A DNA stretch of 64,000 nucleotides from Alviniconcha marisindica (taxonomy: Eukaryota > Mollusca > Gastropoda > Provannidae). Under the pieces are notes generated by a model that was given only the letters and a program-made list of their open reading frames with translations, made no database searches and was not told the DNA's origin. The position numbers were made by a program, and so were the translations under genes. The stretch is from positions 257,501-321,500 of the forward strand of contig JABMCL010000570.1 in assembly GCA_018857735.1 (NCBI GenBank). The letters run 5' to 3'. Shown one piece after another: positions 32,789 through 44,129 of this stretch (position 1 is its first letter; the number at the start of each line of letters is the position of its first letter).

Positions 32789-34717
32789 ATGTTCGACCCA
32801 GAGAGGCAGGGGCGGTTAAATAGAATTGTGGACAACGCAGACGACGTTTGGAGTGATATCGACGAATCTTTACTGGCACTTTGTGACCATCATGGTATGC
32901 TGCATCACCTTTGTGGTGTTTCGTTTTTCTTTTCTGTAGATGTCGTATTTGTCTCGATGAAATGAATGTTGGTTTGGTCGCGAAAACGAAAGTGGAAAGT
33001 TCTTTTTGATCTTGATTGGACTGTCAGTGATAGGAACATTTCTGGCAAATACGTAAACGGGAAAAAAATGGCTAGTGCACAAATTATCCTCCAAAATGTC
33101 AAATTTCTGTTAAAAATCGGCTAAGAACAGTCAGTTCTCTCTTTAGTTTTGGTTATGAATCGAGAGGAGGTCTTTTAATTCTTGGCTTATGCCTTCTTCT
33201 ACCAGATACTGTGCCAGGCTCACATAATGGAGCATTTCAGCCCAATGAAACTTACACGTGTACACACGATTGGTTTGGTCCCCTCAGTGGCAGCTCAAAA
33301 CCAGGTTTTTGTGGAGTGTACTGTGCATTACATCAGGACTTTTTCTCTCTTTTTTCTCTGCTTGATAACAAACAAACAAACAACAACAAAACAAACAAAT
33401 GTAAATGTGTGATGCAATCAAAACTCTGATCTAGCCACTTCTCTGCCTATCCTGTTCTCCATCATCTTTTTCCAGGTGATGAAGAAAGTGTGGACAAGAA
33501 TTCTGTATGTTCACGAGCTGATTCTACAGCCCAGGTCTGCATCAATGGTGAAGAAGACAACACTGACCCCAGCAAGGTCACTTCCAGACTAGGTCCAATG
33601 TCAGTCCAGGTCAGTGCTGCTGCCAGTCCTCAGGGGGACAGTGACATCTCAAGCAATGTCAATGTCAAGGAGTGGTGAGAAAGACAGTGGCAACCTCAAT
33701 GAGGTTAAGAGAGTCGGCAGCGCAGAGCAACTGCACTTACTCTCAAAAGCCAAAGTTAAACACTACCAAGCTTAGTCACAACATGGATGGGTGACCATTA
33801 TGTGCAAGGTTTTGTGCCAGCCCAGAGATTTCTCTAGAGTCAAATTCTGTGCAGACTCTACAAAGGTCCTTTGGATGAGACTATAAATCAGGGTCCCCCT
33901 GTGTGTGTATATATATATATATATATATGCAAGCAAAAAGATCACATACGCACGTTAAAGATCCTGTAGTCTATGTCAGAGTTTGGTGTATTATGGAAAC
34001 AATTATAAAATAACCCAGCCCGCACTAAAAGTGTCATCATGTTGAATTGTAGTTTTAATAACAATAAGAATGTACTTTATTCATCCCAGCAGGAAATTAA
34101 AGCTGTCGTTCGATCTTATACATTAACACACAACGAAGAATTGAACTGCACATATCTCAGTAATTCAAAGTATGAAAGACACACACACACACACACACTC
34201 TTAGACATACACTATAAGTTGGACGCTGTACGAAAGAAGAAGAGATAGAAAGAAAAAACACACCTCCAGTTCCAGACCCAGTCCACCGTCAGCCCAGGTC
34301 AGAGCCAGTGGTGAGGATGACAGTGGCTACCCCAGCAAGGTTAAGAGATGGTGGTGGTGCCGAGAAAGAGCACTCGCTCTCAAAAGCCAAGTTAGGCATG
34401 ACCAAGCATGGTCACCACATGGATGGGTGACGGTTAGTGTTACATGCCAGGCTGTTTTTGGAACAAGTTTCAAAATAACCTTGCTGCACTCACTTCAAGA
34501 GTTCTCTGAGGTAAAATTCTGTCCAGACTACAAAAGCGCTTCAGATGAGACTATAGACTGGGATCTCCCATGTGCATGCATATACGCTTGCAAAGATATC
34601 ACATACATACGTTAAAGAGCCTGTAGACCATGTCAGAGTCCAGTGGACTATGGAAAGGCTGAAAAAATCCAGCATCAGAGCATGCTCTAAAAGCAAGTTT
34701 TCAAAATGTTGACACTG

Positions 34718-34752
<35 letters not shown>

Positions 34753-36413
34753 TGAAACATTTGTGATCATCTCGCACCGGTTGACTGCACGTAAAACACC
34801 AACTTACTTACTTACTTGTGATCATCTCGGCAGGGGGAGGTAACACCTTTACTGCTCTTCAGCAAGTGGGATTACCTGTGCGTAACGGACTTGACCCAGC
34901 AGCTGTGGTGTGAGCAACACCTGTGCTACACGCTGATGGGGGTTGAGCCGCAGGTGCCATCAGCTCTTGATGCTGACACAGCCAGCATCCCCCTGCCTGT
35001 CCCAGCTGCTGACAGGCCAGAGGTCAAGGCGGGAAAGTCTGTCCATCTTGCTCGAGGTATATGAGTGTGTGCATGTGTACATGCGTGTGTGTGTGTGTGT
35101 GTGTGTGTGCACACGTGTGTATATGTGTGTGTGTGTATTTGTGTGTGTGTGTGTGTCACTGTGTGCGTGTGCATGCATGCATGCGGCTGTGTGTATAAGT
35201 GGCTGAGCAGCACTTCATCTTGTTCTTCATTTCAGCAGGAAGTATTTTAGTATGGCAGACAAATGATGCATTTGGGGCAATTATAACATCAGACTTCTGA
35301 TTCAAATCTGGTCCAGGTTTCCAAGTTGGGTGCAGGGCCAACCCCAATGTCTCTCTCATCAGTGTCTTCCTCCTCTGCATCTTTATCACCACAGCTGTCA
35401 TCAGTGCTTTGCTTTTTTCTTCTTCAGAGCTAGAGGTTCATGACATCGTGAATGTCAAGATCTCTTCGCGAGCAGACAAGTGGGCCCTGCACATCCTCAA
35501 CCTTCTCACATCTGTTCGAGGATTTCTTGCTGGTGTGCACTTGGCCCGAGAAGTTCCCATCTTCGGTGACCCATTTGGAACAGGGGACTTGTTCTTTGGC
35601 ATCATTGACGAGCTTCGGTTTGATGCAGAGAATTACAGCTTGGACCTGGTGGAGCTGAAGACGAGAAAGACAAAGAGAATGCCAGGGAAGGCCCAGAAAA
35701 AGCAACACTTCCTGCAGGTAGATGCAACACAGACAGGAGTTAATTATTATTATTATTGATTGCTTTTATATAGCGCTATTCTCCGCTCTCGAGCAGACTC
35801 ACTGCGCTTGCATGTGATTCTACATGAGTGAATAGCTTTTTATAGTGCGTTTTTTGAATATCCACCGAAGTGGTGTACTTACAGTGCTGGCATGGCTGGT
35901 GCCACAAGAAACTGCTGCCATCTGGGCACGTTCTGTGTACACCATACAACCATGCACCATGTCATTTCATGCAAAGCCACATACATAAGGTGTATGCGTG
36001 TTTAGCTGTAACCTGCCACCTGCACTTTTGGCAGAATGACCGGGGTCTTTTACATGCTACTGCGGTAACAGTAATTAGCGCTTGAAAGACACCACACAAA
36101 TGCAAAACAAAGACATGAGTCACCTATAGTAACTCTCACCTGGCATGCGAGCAAATATAAGGTACATAAACTCCACCAGAGGTACTTCCTCAAAAAAACA
36201 CAAAAAAAGATGCCCCCCAGTGGTCATAGTTCAGGAACTGCGTGAGAGTCGAGGTGGCCGTCCTGGGCTGTCCGTCCTAACGAGCCTTCTGGTTTCTGTG
36301 GATGTAAAGCTATACTGAACCATGCTTCAGCACTGGTCTCAGCTTGTCCCTAATATGTCAACTGACATCCAAGGACATTAAGCAATACAACTGAACCAAA
36401 CTGAACCCCCAGT

Positions 36414-36481
<68 letters not shown>

Positions 36482-38724
36482 CTCCATTTCATTTTCAGGC
36501 ACGCTCAGTGACACAGGTGTTCACAGGCATAAGACAGAACCAATTTTTGTTCAAGACCAAACACAGTCTTTTGTCCTTTGATAGCAGGTAGATGCGTTAT
36601 GCGAGGAAAGTTCTAGAACTGAAAACACTCTCTTCAGGTAGGTCTTCCCATTAGGCCAGGAAACCCCAGCAACAGCAAGATTCTTCACAGGTAGAGCCAT
36701 CTCTTATTTCCCCATGGACCATTCTTGATGACACAGATCACAGCTGGTCATGAAATCAAAAAGAGACCTCTTTCCTCTCAAGCCTTTTTATCTGGCCACA
36801 TTGACTGGTACCTTGCCGATTTTTGGAACACGCAGTAATTTAAATCTGATTCAGGATGATTTCTTTTTGCAATCTGCCTCATTTGATTGCAGCTGATATA
36901 TCTCTCTCATCATTCATGAGCGAGGACACTTGAGCGAGGACACTTTGTGTGCACTTGAGTGAGGACTCTTTTGTGTTCACTGGAGTGAGGACACTTTGTG
37001 TGCACTGGAGTGAAGACACGCTGAGCGCACTTGAGGACACTTTGTGTACACTTGAGCAGGGACACTTTGTGTGCATCGGAGCAAGGACACCTTTGTGTGC
37101 ACTTGAGTGAGGACACTTGGTGTGCACTTGAGCAAGGACACTTTGTGTGCACTTGAGCGAGAACACTTGGTGTGCACTTGAGCGAGGCCACTGTGTGTGC
37201 ACTGGAGCAAGGGCATTTTGTGTACACTTGAGTGAGGATACTTTCGTGTGCACTGGAGTGAGGACATGTTTGTGTGCATTGGAGCAAGGATGCCTTTGTG
37301 TGCACCTGAGCGAGGACACTTTGTGTGCGCTTGAGCGAGGACACTTGGTGTGCACTTGAGCGAAGACACTTGGTGTGCACTTGAGCAAGGACACTTTGTG
37401 TACACTTATTGTGCACTGGAGCAAGGGCATTTTGTGTGCACTTAAGCAAGGACAATGTGTGTGCACTTGAATTATTTAGGGAGAGACGGCAGCACAGAGT
37501 GTGAGCACTCACTCTCGAAAGCAGAGTTGAGCATGATTGAGCGTGGTCACCACATGGATGAGTGACCATCATGTGCCTGGCTTTGCACCTGCCCCTAGAT
37601 TCCTCTGTTGTCAAATTCTGTGCAGACTGTTTGAAATATGATGCATCTCTGGTGGAGTTTATGTACCTTGTACTTATCTGCATGCCAGGTGAGAGTTACT
37701 GCGAGCAACTCAGGTCTTTGTTGTGGTGTTTGTGTGATGCTGATGAAGTCCTTTGTTTGTTGAATCTGTGCAGACTCTACAAAAGTCCTTCAGATGAGAC
37801 TATAAACCAAGGTTCCATGTGTATACAGACGCAAAAAGATCACATACTCACATTAATGATCCTGTCAGCCATGTCCGAGTTTGGTGTATGATGTTATTAA
37901 AAACAACAACTGCATGCACTATAAAAAACAAACATGAAGCACAGTAAGTCTGTTCAAGAGCAGAGAGAATAGCGCCATATAAAAGTGATCAACAGTAATA
38001 ATCTAGCCTCTGAACTCCTATAAGACCAAAACAAATACATATATATATGTTTCATCAAAGGTCATGCATCTCTGGTGGAGTTTGTGTACCTTGTATTTAC
38101 TTGCACACCAGGTGAGAGTTACTGTAGACGACTTGGGTCTTTGTTGGTGTTTGTGTGACACCATTTGAGCGCTGATTAAGTCCCTTGTGGGTTGATGCTG
38201 AACATTTCACCGGTTTCTGTGTGCAGGTGCAGATTTACCGGCAGCTGTGGGACAACCTCGTCAAGGGCAACTTCTCTACAAGCTTCTTCCTCACCAAGCT
38301 CGACCTCGCTACTGCAGCCGATCAGGTGCTGAGCAAGGACGTTGTTCAACATATCAAATCCTCAGCTGTTTTCACATCTTCACTGGGAGAGCTCCTGTCT
38401 CAACTGACAACGTCTGCGCAAGCCTTAGTCTGCATCAGCTCCATGGAAATAGAATATGTTCTCCAGGACACGAGCTCAGCGATTGGTCGATTGAACGTGG
38501 AGGAAGATTCTGAGTGGCTGTGGAGGATGTTCTGCCACTGCATGGATTTTTGGCACGGCCGCAGGAAGCAGGAAGGCGTGGATGTTGAAGAAGCGTGGAA
38601 ATGCGGCAGATGTGAGTTTAGCAGCTTGTGTGAATGGCGGCTTCGGAAGTCCAGCATTCTGTCAGCAAATAACTGTTGTTCTGCCCGCGAGGCTAGCTCC
38701 TTCGTTGGGACCAGCAACCACTGA
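32789..38724 (+). CDS. EXO5: Exonuclease V (EXO5/DEM1), complete, five exons, 416 aa
   Basis: EXO5 is a single-strand DNA exonuclease of the PD-(D/E)XK fold with a 4Fe-4S cluster, acting in nuclear interstrand-crosslink repair and, in yeast, in mitochondria. Exons are 32789-32894, 33476-33609, 34834-35056, 35428-35717 and 38227-38724 (TGA). Phases 1, 0, 1, 0 agree at every joint. Visible signatures: VTDLTQQLWCEQ with the first cluster cysteine at about C106; SVHLARELEVHD across the exon 3/4 joint, as in human EXO5; GIIDEL (D215) and VELKTRK (E230, K232), the nuclease metal site; VDVEEAWKCGRCEFSSLCEW with cluster cysteines C377, C380 and C386. The human protein is 373 aa; the excess lies in the N-terminus (exon 2) and tail. 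Introns 2 and 4 are full of SINEs and minisatellites. Exon 2 is the least certain because it is poorly conserved and its donor edge is duplicated. An ATTAAA at 39018-39023 may be the poly(A) signal. Confidence 0.95.
33716..34015 (+). repeat. 5S rRNA-derived SINE, copy 1 (EXO5 intron 2)
   Basis: At 33739-33796 ACTCTCAAAAGCCAAAGTTA through ACATGGATGGGTGACC follows the 3' half of 5S rRNA (TCGGAAGCTAAGCAGG ... TTGGATGGGAGACC), keeping the internal promoter boxes in diverged form. The tail (AAATTCTGTGCAGACTCTAC, GATGAGACTATAAATCAGGG, GATCACATACGCACGTTAAA) is shared with the other two copies. Confidence 0.75.
34262..34670 (+). repeat. 5S rRNA-derived SINE, copy 2, with duplicated exon 2 edge
   Basis: The 5S-like part is 34371-34431 (AAGCCAAGTTAGGCATGACC, CACATGGATGGGTGAC). 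Upstream, 34275-34345 repeats the end of EXO5 exon 2 and its donor (GTCAGCCCAG/GTCAGAGCC versus GTCAGTCCAG/GTCAGTGCT), then AAGGTTAAGAGA. Copies 1 and 2 therefore arose by local duplication of exon edge plus SINE, not by two insertions. Confidence 0.7.
35080..35185 (+). repeat. Interrupted (TG)n in EXO5 intron 3
   Basis: TG runs with GCAC and GCATGC interruptions, about 25 bp after the exon 3 donor. Confidence 0.85.
35740..36078 (-). repeat. tRNA-SINE, 5'-truncated, reverse orientation (EXO5 intron 4)
   Basis: Reverse match to the SINE at 25285-25820 from its tail (GATTGCTTTTATATAGCGCT) up to GCTACTGCGGTAACAG; the tRNA-like head is missing. Confidence 0.8.
36228..36400 (+). repeat. Dispersed GTGGCCGTCCTG repeat copy
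   Basis: Nearly the same as the copies at 60-215 and 281-450 (GAGTCGAGGTGGCCGTCCTG, TGGTCTCAGCTTGTCCCTAA). It is followed by a 62 bp (TA)n run at 36417-36479. Confidence 0.85.
36915..37465 (+). repeat. Intronic minisatellite, about 20 units of about 26 bp (EXO5 intron 4)
   Basis: The unit is GTGTGCACTTGAGCGAGG plus ACACTTT. Variants change GAGC/GGAG and TTTG/TTGG. Because unit lengths vary, frames on the minus strand stay open for up to 257 codons with a repeating SSAHKVSSLKCTQ pattern. This is a repeat artefact. Confidence 0.95.
37485..37895 (+). repeat. 5S rRNA-derived SINE, copy 3, carrying a nested insertion
   Basis: The 5S-like part is 37506-37566 (CACTCTCGAAAGCAGAGTTG, CACATGGATGAGTGACC). 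The tail is split by a 137 bp element at 37629-37765 flanked by an 11 bp direct repeat, CTGTGCAGACT (37618-37628 and 37766-37776). Confidence 0.8.
37629..37765 (+). repeat. Short SINE-like insertion with 11 bp target-site duplication
   Basis: Both flanks carry CTGTGCAGACT, and removing the insert restores the uninterrupted 5S-SINE tail seen in copy 1. Relatives are at 15055-15200, 38057-38205 (plus) and about 3960-4085 and 36100-36190 (minus). The inner sequence (TCTGGTGGAGTTTATGTACC, GGTCTTTGTTGTGGTG) is of no family I can name. Confidence 0.75.
37905..38205 (+). repeat. SINE tail fragment and second SINE-like copy before EXO5 exon 5
   Basis: 37905-38010 matches the 3' tail of the tRNA-SINE (AGCACAGTAAGTCTGTTCAA, ATAAAAGTGATCAACAGTA). 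38057-38205 matches the 37629 insertion. The copy ends about 20 bp before the exon 5 acceptor GTGTGCAG. Confidence 0.75.
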
Positions 38725-41700
38725 CTGATATTTCTTCAGGATAAGTTTGCTTTTTTCCCCATCGTTTACTCCAGGTGTTCATTGTTCCATCAATAGATGA
38801 AATTTTGTCAATTTTAGCATCAGGGGACATTCTTGAAAACAGAGAGCATGTTTTTGTACAATTTTGGAGACAGGAGTTTTCTCAGTGAAGATGCTGAAAT
38901 GGCACTAAATAGTCAAATAGATGGCGTTATATAACACAGTCTGGTGTATTACCTGTCTAGTCTGTTGCTTGAAAAAGGAGTTTCCACTGAAAATGTGGAT
39001 ATGTTTTGTATTGTCCTATTAAAATTTGCATTCTTTTTAACCTTTTGTGTGTTTCTGTCCTGTGTCGTGTTGTTGTTGACTGAATGCACTGGTGAGCAAC
39101 CACATTCAAGCTTCCCAAAGTTAGATGGAGATGTAAAAATAAGTAAACAAATTGTGTGACTGAGAGAGGAAAGACAGAAAAAAACAGGTGCACAATATTG
39201 TTCCATCAACTCAACCACAACTCAGCAACCAACTCACACCACAACTGCAATATTCAATAACACCACTCTCTTAAACTGTATGTAAATCACATCTTCAAAC
39301 TGATTGCAAAATATACGTCATCTTCAGAACACAGCCAAACTGATTGATTGATCATGAATTAGTTGAAACTCAATAATCATGGATGAGCTGCATCTTCGGA
39401 ACATATTAAAAACATAATAATCCCAAACGATCCGCTGGTTCAGAACGTGGTTGAATAATACAATGATTATCAATCAGCGGGCAACTTTGAATGTGATTAA
39501 AATACAGCGATGGTGAACACTGCTGATTCCATATGTAGTCATAACGCAATGATCACGAATAGCATACCAACTGAGTGAGTCAATTGGTGAATTCTAAATA
39601 CAGTCAAGACATGATGATTATGAATTATTTCATTCAAAAGAGGTTTCAAGATTGCACACACGACAAACAAAAGCAACAACAACAAAAAAAGTCGTCAAAA
39701 ACTGTTTGCTTGGCCACAGTCCTACATGTATAATGAACTGGGATTTTAAGCTTAATTTAAACATGATGGGTTGGTTAGGCCTCGTGTTCACATAAGATTA
39801 TATATATATATATATGAGAAACCACTGACATTAAAACCTGCTGTATGACATCACATTTAACAGTACAAATTTTTGAAAAAGAGGCACTTCACCTTTTGTG
39901 TGTGTGTTTGCTTCGGTCCACATTGGACTCTTCTCATTTGCAAATAAAATACAGGATGCCTAACTCAGTTGACTGCCTTCAGTCTAACATCAACACACTG
40001 GTCTACTGACTTGTCTTTTTTGTTTTGATTGGTTTTGGGGAGGCAGGGGGGCTAAGCCAATAAAACACTCTCTCCTGTATGTTTTAAGCTGTGTAAATTA
40101 AGCTTTGTATAGTCAGAATGCTTGTGTGTGCGGGTGTCTGTGTGACTGTGTGTGTGCGTGTGGGTGTGCATGTGTGCATGCCTGTAAGTGTGCGCGTGCG
40201 CGTATGTATGCACTTACAATAGTCTCTATGGACAAGATTTTGCGCTTTACAATTACTTTCATTATTATTATATGCTAAAGGCACTTCCTCTTGCCATGTG
40301 ATGCCACTGGTTTTGATGCATTTGTGTGTCTGAAACACAACTAAGAACTATTCCCGAGCTTGTAGAAATGATGAAAGCAACACGGTGACTGCAAGCAAGG
40401 CTCTTTTTGATTAAACAGTGGCTGCCTTGACTCAAGTAAATGGCCTGCAGCTTGGAAATGATGCAGTAACAATGAGTTCCTTATCACCCAGGAAAAGCAC
40501 AAAAGATACACAATGCAGTGTCAGATGCCTCTGAAGTAAAAAAATCCAAAAAAAAGATCAACAGCAAATTGTCTGCTTGTCATTGCACAGAATCATAATC
40601 CCAGTTCATGACACGTCAAACTGAACTTTCACAAAGGAAAAAAAAGGGGAGAGGTACAAGCATAATGATCACTGCACTTTTTGGTCACTTTTGGTTTTTT
40701 TATCACAAGTAAAACTACCGCATGTTTGCTGCTTGGACTGTCGTGGTCACGAGGACCGTGGGCTGATGCTACTTGCTTGGTTCTTATTGTAGACGTTTCA
40801 GGAAATGTGCGAGTACACAAACATAATTTCTGAAGTTTTAACAAGCCGTGAACAACCTTCTACTTACTCAATTTCTTCTCAGGCAAACGATGCCCTCTGC
40901 TGTGAACAGAGATCAGTACAGGCCCTGTCTGAACTCCAAGCTCACACACAAAGCAAACATCTGTGCTTCAACTCTTTAAAGCCACTGTGCTCGCACACAC
41001 ACACAGCAGGCTTCAGGTGCATACAAAACTAACGATCATCACTGTGTACTCACAGAAATAAAATCCCACTACAAACACAAACACTGAATCAGCCACAGAA
41101 CTGATAAGCCATTACTGCACTGATAATTAACTGGGTGATCGCTTTTATATAGCGGTAAGCCATCACACGCAAAGAAAAGGTATGGGATTATTATTCCAAT
41201 TCACTGGTATAATTTTTATTCGTTCATTCACTTCAACCACCATCCCTACTGTTCTTGTAAACAGCCTCCTCTGGTCCTGCATAAAGTTCATGGCTTCTGA
41301 TTTGTCTTCCTCTTTTCCCTTTTCTTTTCTTAAAACAAACTGTCTTTTCTCTCTGACATTTACTTTGAGAGAAAGAGGAGCTTGCACTAATTAGTCAAAT
41401 TTTGCAAACCTAGAAAATGGGCATCAGAAATACCCAAGATGGATGATTCACCTTTCCAGTAAAAAATAGAACAATTATGTGCTGAATATACAATAATAAT
41501 AGAAAGTAACATTATGAGCTATCTACAACTGATGTTGCAAAATGATCCAGAAATTTTGAGCTATCCACTTTCTGTCATTAGAGTTATCCACTTTCTGTCA
41601 TTATGCTACAGCAGCCTAGATCCCCACAGAAAAATCACACCTTGTTCCACAATTAGTTACTTCTTGGATTCGAACGTCACATCAGAGAGTCTCCTAAGGG

Positions 41701-42585
41701 ACAAAAGATTGTTCTGTGCCACTTTCAAATACAGGTCATCAAATCACAAGTAAAAAAGCTGGCTGGACACAACACAATCGACCGACGGCAAACTCTACCA
41801 CAACAAAACAGGATATAATAAGTGCATCTGAATATTTACATAATTTCACTCATCACCAATGACAGAATTTTTTTTAAACATATTCTTCATGACATTTTCT
41901 GAACAAAATCAAAACGCAAGTAAGAGTTCAATTCTCGCTCTCGACCACACAACATCGCCTGTTAATGTCTTTCACCAGTTGTAACTCTTTGTCTACTGTT
42001 GCATTACATCCACAGAGACCATATGGGTTGTTGGGGACGGGAAGCCCAGGATGGCCATCTCGACTTTCACACAGCTCCTAAGCTCTGTCCAGTTGTAAAT
42101 GGTTTCAAAGCGTATTTATATTCCACAGGCTGTCAACAAGGAAACCCACATCAATCATTTGCAATGCCAAGCAGGGTGACTTATTTTGTTCTGCAGGCCC
42201 ACATGGAAATGTATGTTAGCCAAAGCAGACACAACAGCAACAACATAAATGGAGAGAGCATTTGGAGAAAGGGAAAAAAAAGAAGAAGCTAAATGGTCCC
42301 AGAAGGTAGAAACGAGAAAAGAAAAGTTCCTGGCAGCAGGCAGAGCACATGAGGCTATTTTCTGACTTGCTCCAGGCTTTAAAAGGAGAACCTTCGACAC
42401 CTCTGGGTTTTCTGCTGAGGGGGCTAAAACTTGTGTCTGCAGTTAGCAGTACCCCACTGCAGGGTTGTGCCATGAGAGTCAATTTTGTAGCCAACCCGGC
42501 ACATAAAAAGGACACTGCAGGGAATACTTGACCAGAGCCCAGGAGAGATCAAAAGCCAGGAGGTGGAGCTGGGATCTCATAGCTG
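38725..42585. other. EXO5 3' flank, no further gene recognised
   Basis: AT-rich sequence with imperfect internal repeats around 39270-39620 (AACTGATTG, ATCATGAATTAGTTG), a short TA run at 39799-39818, a SINE tip at about 41130-41160, and a reverse copy of the dispersed GGTTTCTGTGG repeat at 42000-42090. No coding frame stands out. Confidence 0.5.
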
Positions 42586-42588
42586 AAT

Positions 42589-42727
42589 GGATTTTCTTGC
42601 TGCTGAATTGTTCCTCAACAGTTGCTTTTCGGACACTGTCTTTGTGACTTTGCTCGTGTGGAGCAAAGTCACAAAGACAGTGTCCAAAAAGCAACTGTTG
42701 AGGAACAATTCAGCAGCAAGAAAATCC
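42589..42727. repeat. 139 bp near-perfect palindrome (67 bp arms, 5 nt spacer)
   Basis: Left arm 42589-42655 and right arm 42661-42727 match at 66 of 67 positions. The arms carry TTGCTGCTGAATTGTTCCTC and GGACACTGTCTTTGTGACTT. The sequence after the right arm (GTTGAAACAGCAATTAACAA) resembles 60770-60800, so one arm sits in a dispersed repeat and was copied in inverted orientation. Confidence 0.95.
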
Positions 42728-42935
42728 TGTTGAAACAGCAATTAACAAAGTACACAAGTTGCTTCGCAATGGATGGATCCCCACCTCCTTTACATTGTTG
42801 TTTTGGCGATGGCTGAAGGTCTCTTTGGTCTTGGCAGGTTGGCGCACTTGGAGAAGCTACTCACAGGTACCTGATCACCCCCTTTCTCCATCCTTAATAA
42901 GCCATATGGTTTCTGTGGCCGTAAAGCATCATGAT
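42728..42935 (+). repeat. Dispersed repeat shared with 60740-60990
   Basis: Shared order: GTTGAAACAGCAATNA, AGTTGCTxCGCANTGG, then a C-rich part, then AATAAGCCATATGGTTTCTG and GGCCGTAAAGCA. It links the head of one repeat to the common GTTTCTGTGGACGTAAAGC tail. Confidence 0.6.
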
Positions 42936-43629
42936 TACTAATATCTGACAGCAGCCTTGCACAAATGATGCATAAAAAAAAATTGCAACCACATAACATT
43001 AAACATGTTAATACTGACAATGTGATGTATTGACTGGATTAGCACTTTAGATTTGATACACTTCTTTGTTGAATCCAAGAAAATTAAGCATAAATTGGGA
43101 GTATTCCACAATATAACGGTTGTGCAAGAACAGCAACTGCTCAGATGACTTAGATTCAAAACGGGGAAAATGCAAGTGGCACTCTCATTTGAACAACCTT
43201 GAAAGACAGCAACGTTGCTCTTTTCTTTCTAAAAACACTATTAAAAGACCGCGCAAACTGCACATAACTTTGCTGAAAGTACATGTATGTAAGCTGCAGA
43301 AGCAAATTATCACTCCCAAACCCCCAAAATGTCACTTGTGAAATCATGGGTGTGTGTATTGTCTGTGCACTTTTACACATATGTTTGATCACAAGGGTGA
43401 TTCATTAGTAACTGGTCCTGTCAACCACACTGGGTCACATCAGGATGATGATCCAAGCCATGTTTTTTTTTTTTAATGCTCTTGTGCATAAACGTAAGCT
43501 TCTGTTCCACCCATGACTCTTCCTGAAGTGACCCTATGCGGTTGAGGGGATGTCAAAATCCAAGAACTCCATCCATCCATGAACAACATGCTCCTTTTCT
43601 CTTCTGTTCTGTTATCAATTTATGGGGAA

Positions 43630-43630
<1 letters not shown>

Positions 43631-43705
<75 letters not shown>
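43631..43705 (+). repeat. (GA)n microsatellite
   Basis: A pure GA run of about 75 bp. Confidence 0.95.
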
Positions 43706-43709
<4 letters not shown>

Positions 43710-43974
43710 GTAGCAATACCCATAATAGCAACTGAATTCCATTAAACCAATTATCCTTTCTTTCTCTTGAACTTGATTCAACAATTTGTTAAGAAACAGG
43801 GTTGTTTTTTGTTGTTGTAAAAAGTGACAATTTTGTGCAATCCTGCAAACTGATTGGCAAGCAGCTGTTTTGTAGGAGAGACCCGCAAGCAAAACAAAAA
43901 CAAAAAACAAAAAATTACAACATAGATTAAATACAACAAAGAATAACTGACTGGAATGTTTGCAAACACAACTG

Positions 43975-44120
43975 GACATTTTTTTTAGCAACACAGTCTA
44001 ATTTTCCATGTCTAATTTTTGAAGGTTAGCAACACTGACTAATTTTCCATGTTAGCAAACATAGTCTAATTTTCCATGTTTAGCAAAACAGTCTAATTTT
44101 CCATGTTTAGCAACATATTC
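43975..44120 (+). repeat. Short tandem repeat, about 5 units of about 27 bp
   Basis: The unit is AGTCTAATTTTCCATGTTT plus AGCAACAC with small variations. Confidence 0.8.
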
Positions 44121-44129
44121 TAGGTTTCT

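Noticed and set aside
33739..33796. Real 5S rRNA gene
   Set aside because: Only part of 5S is matched, with many substitutions, and it is joined to a SINE tail.
36910..37683. Open frames of up to 257 codons on the minus strand with SSAHKVSSLKCTQ repeats
   Set aside because: They translate the about 26 bp intronic minisatellite of EXO5. All three minus frames give similar patterns and the flanks are repeats.
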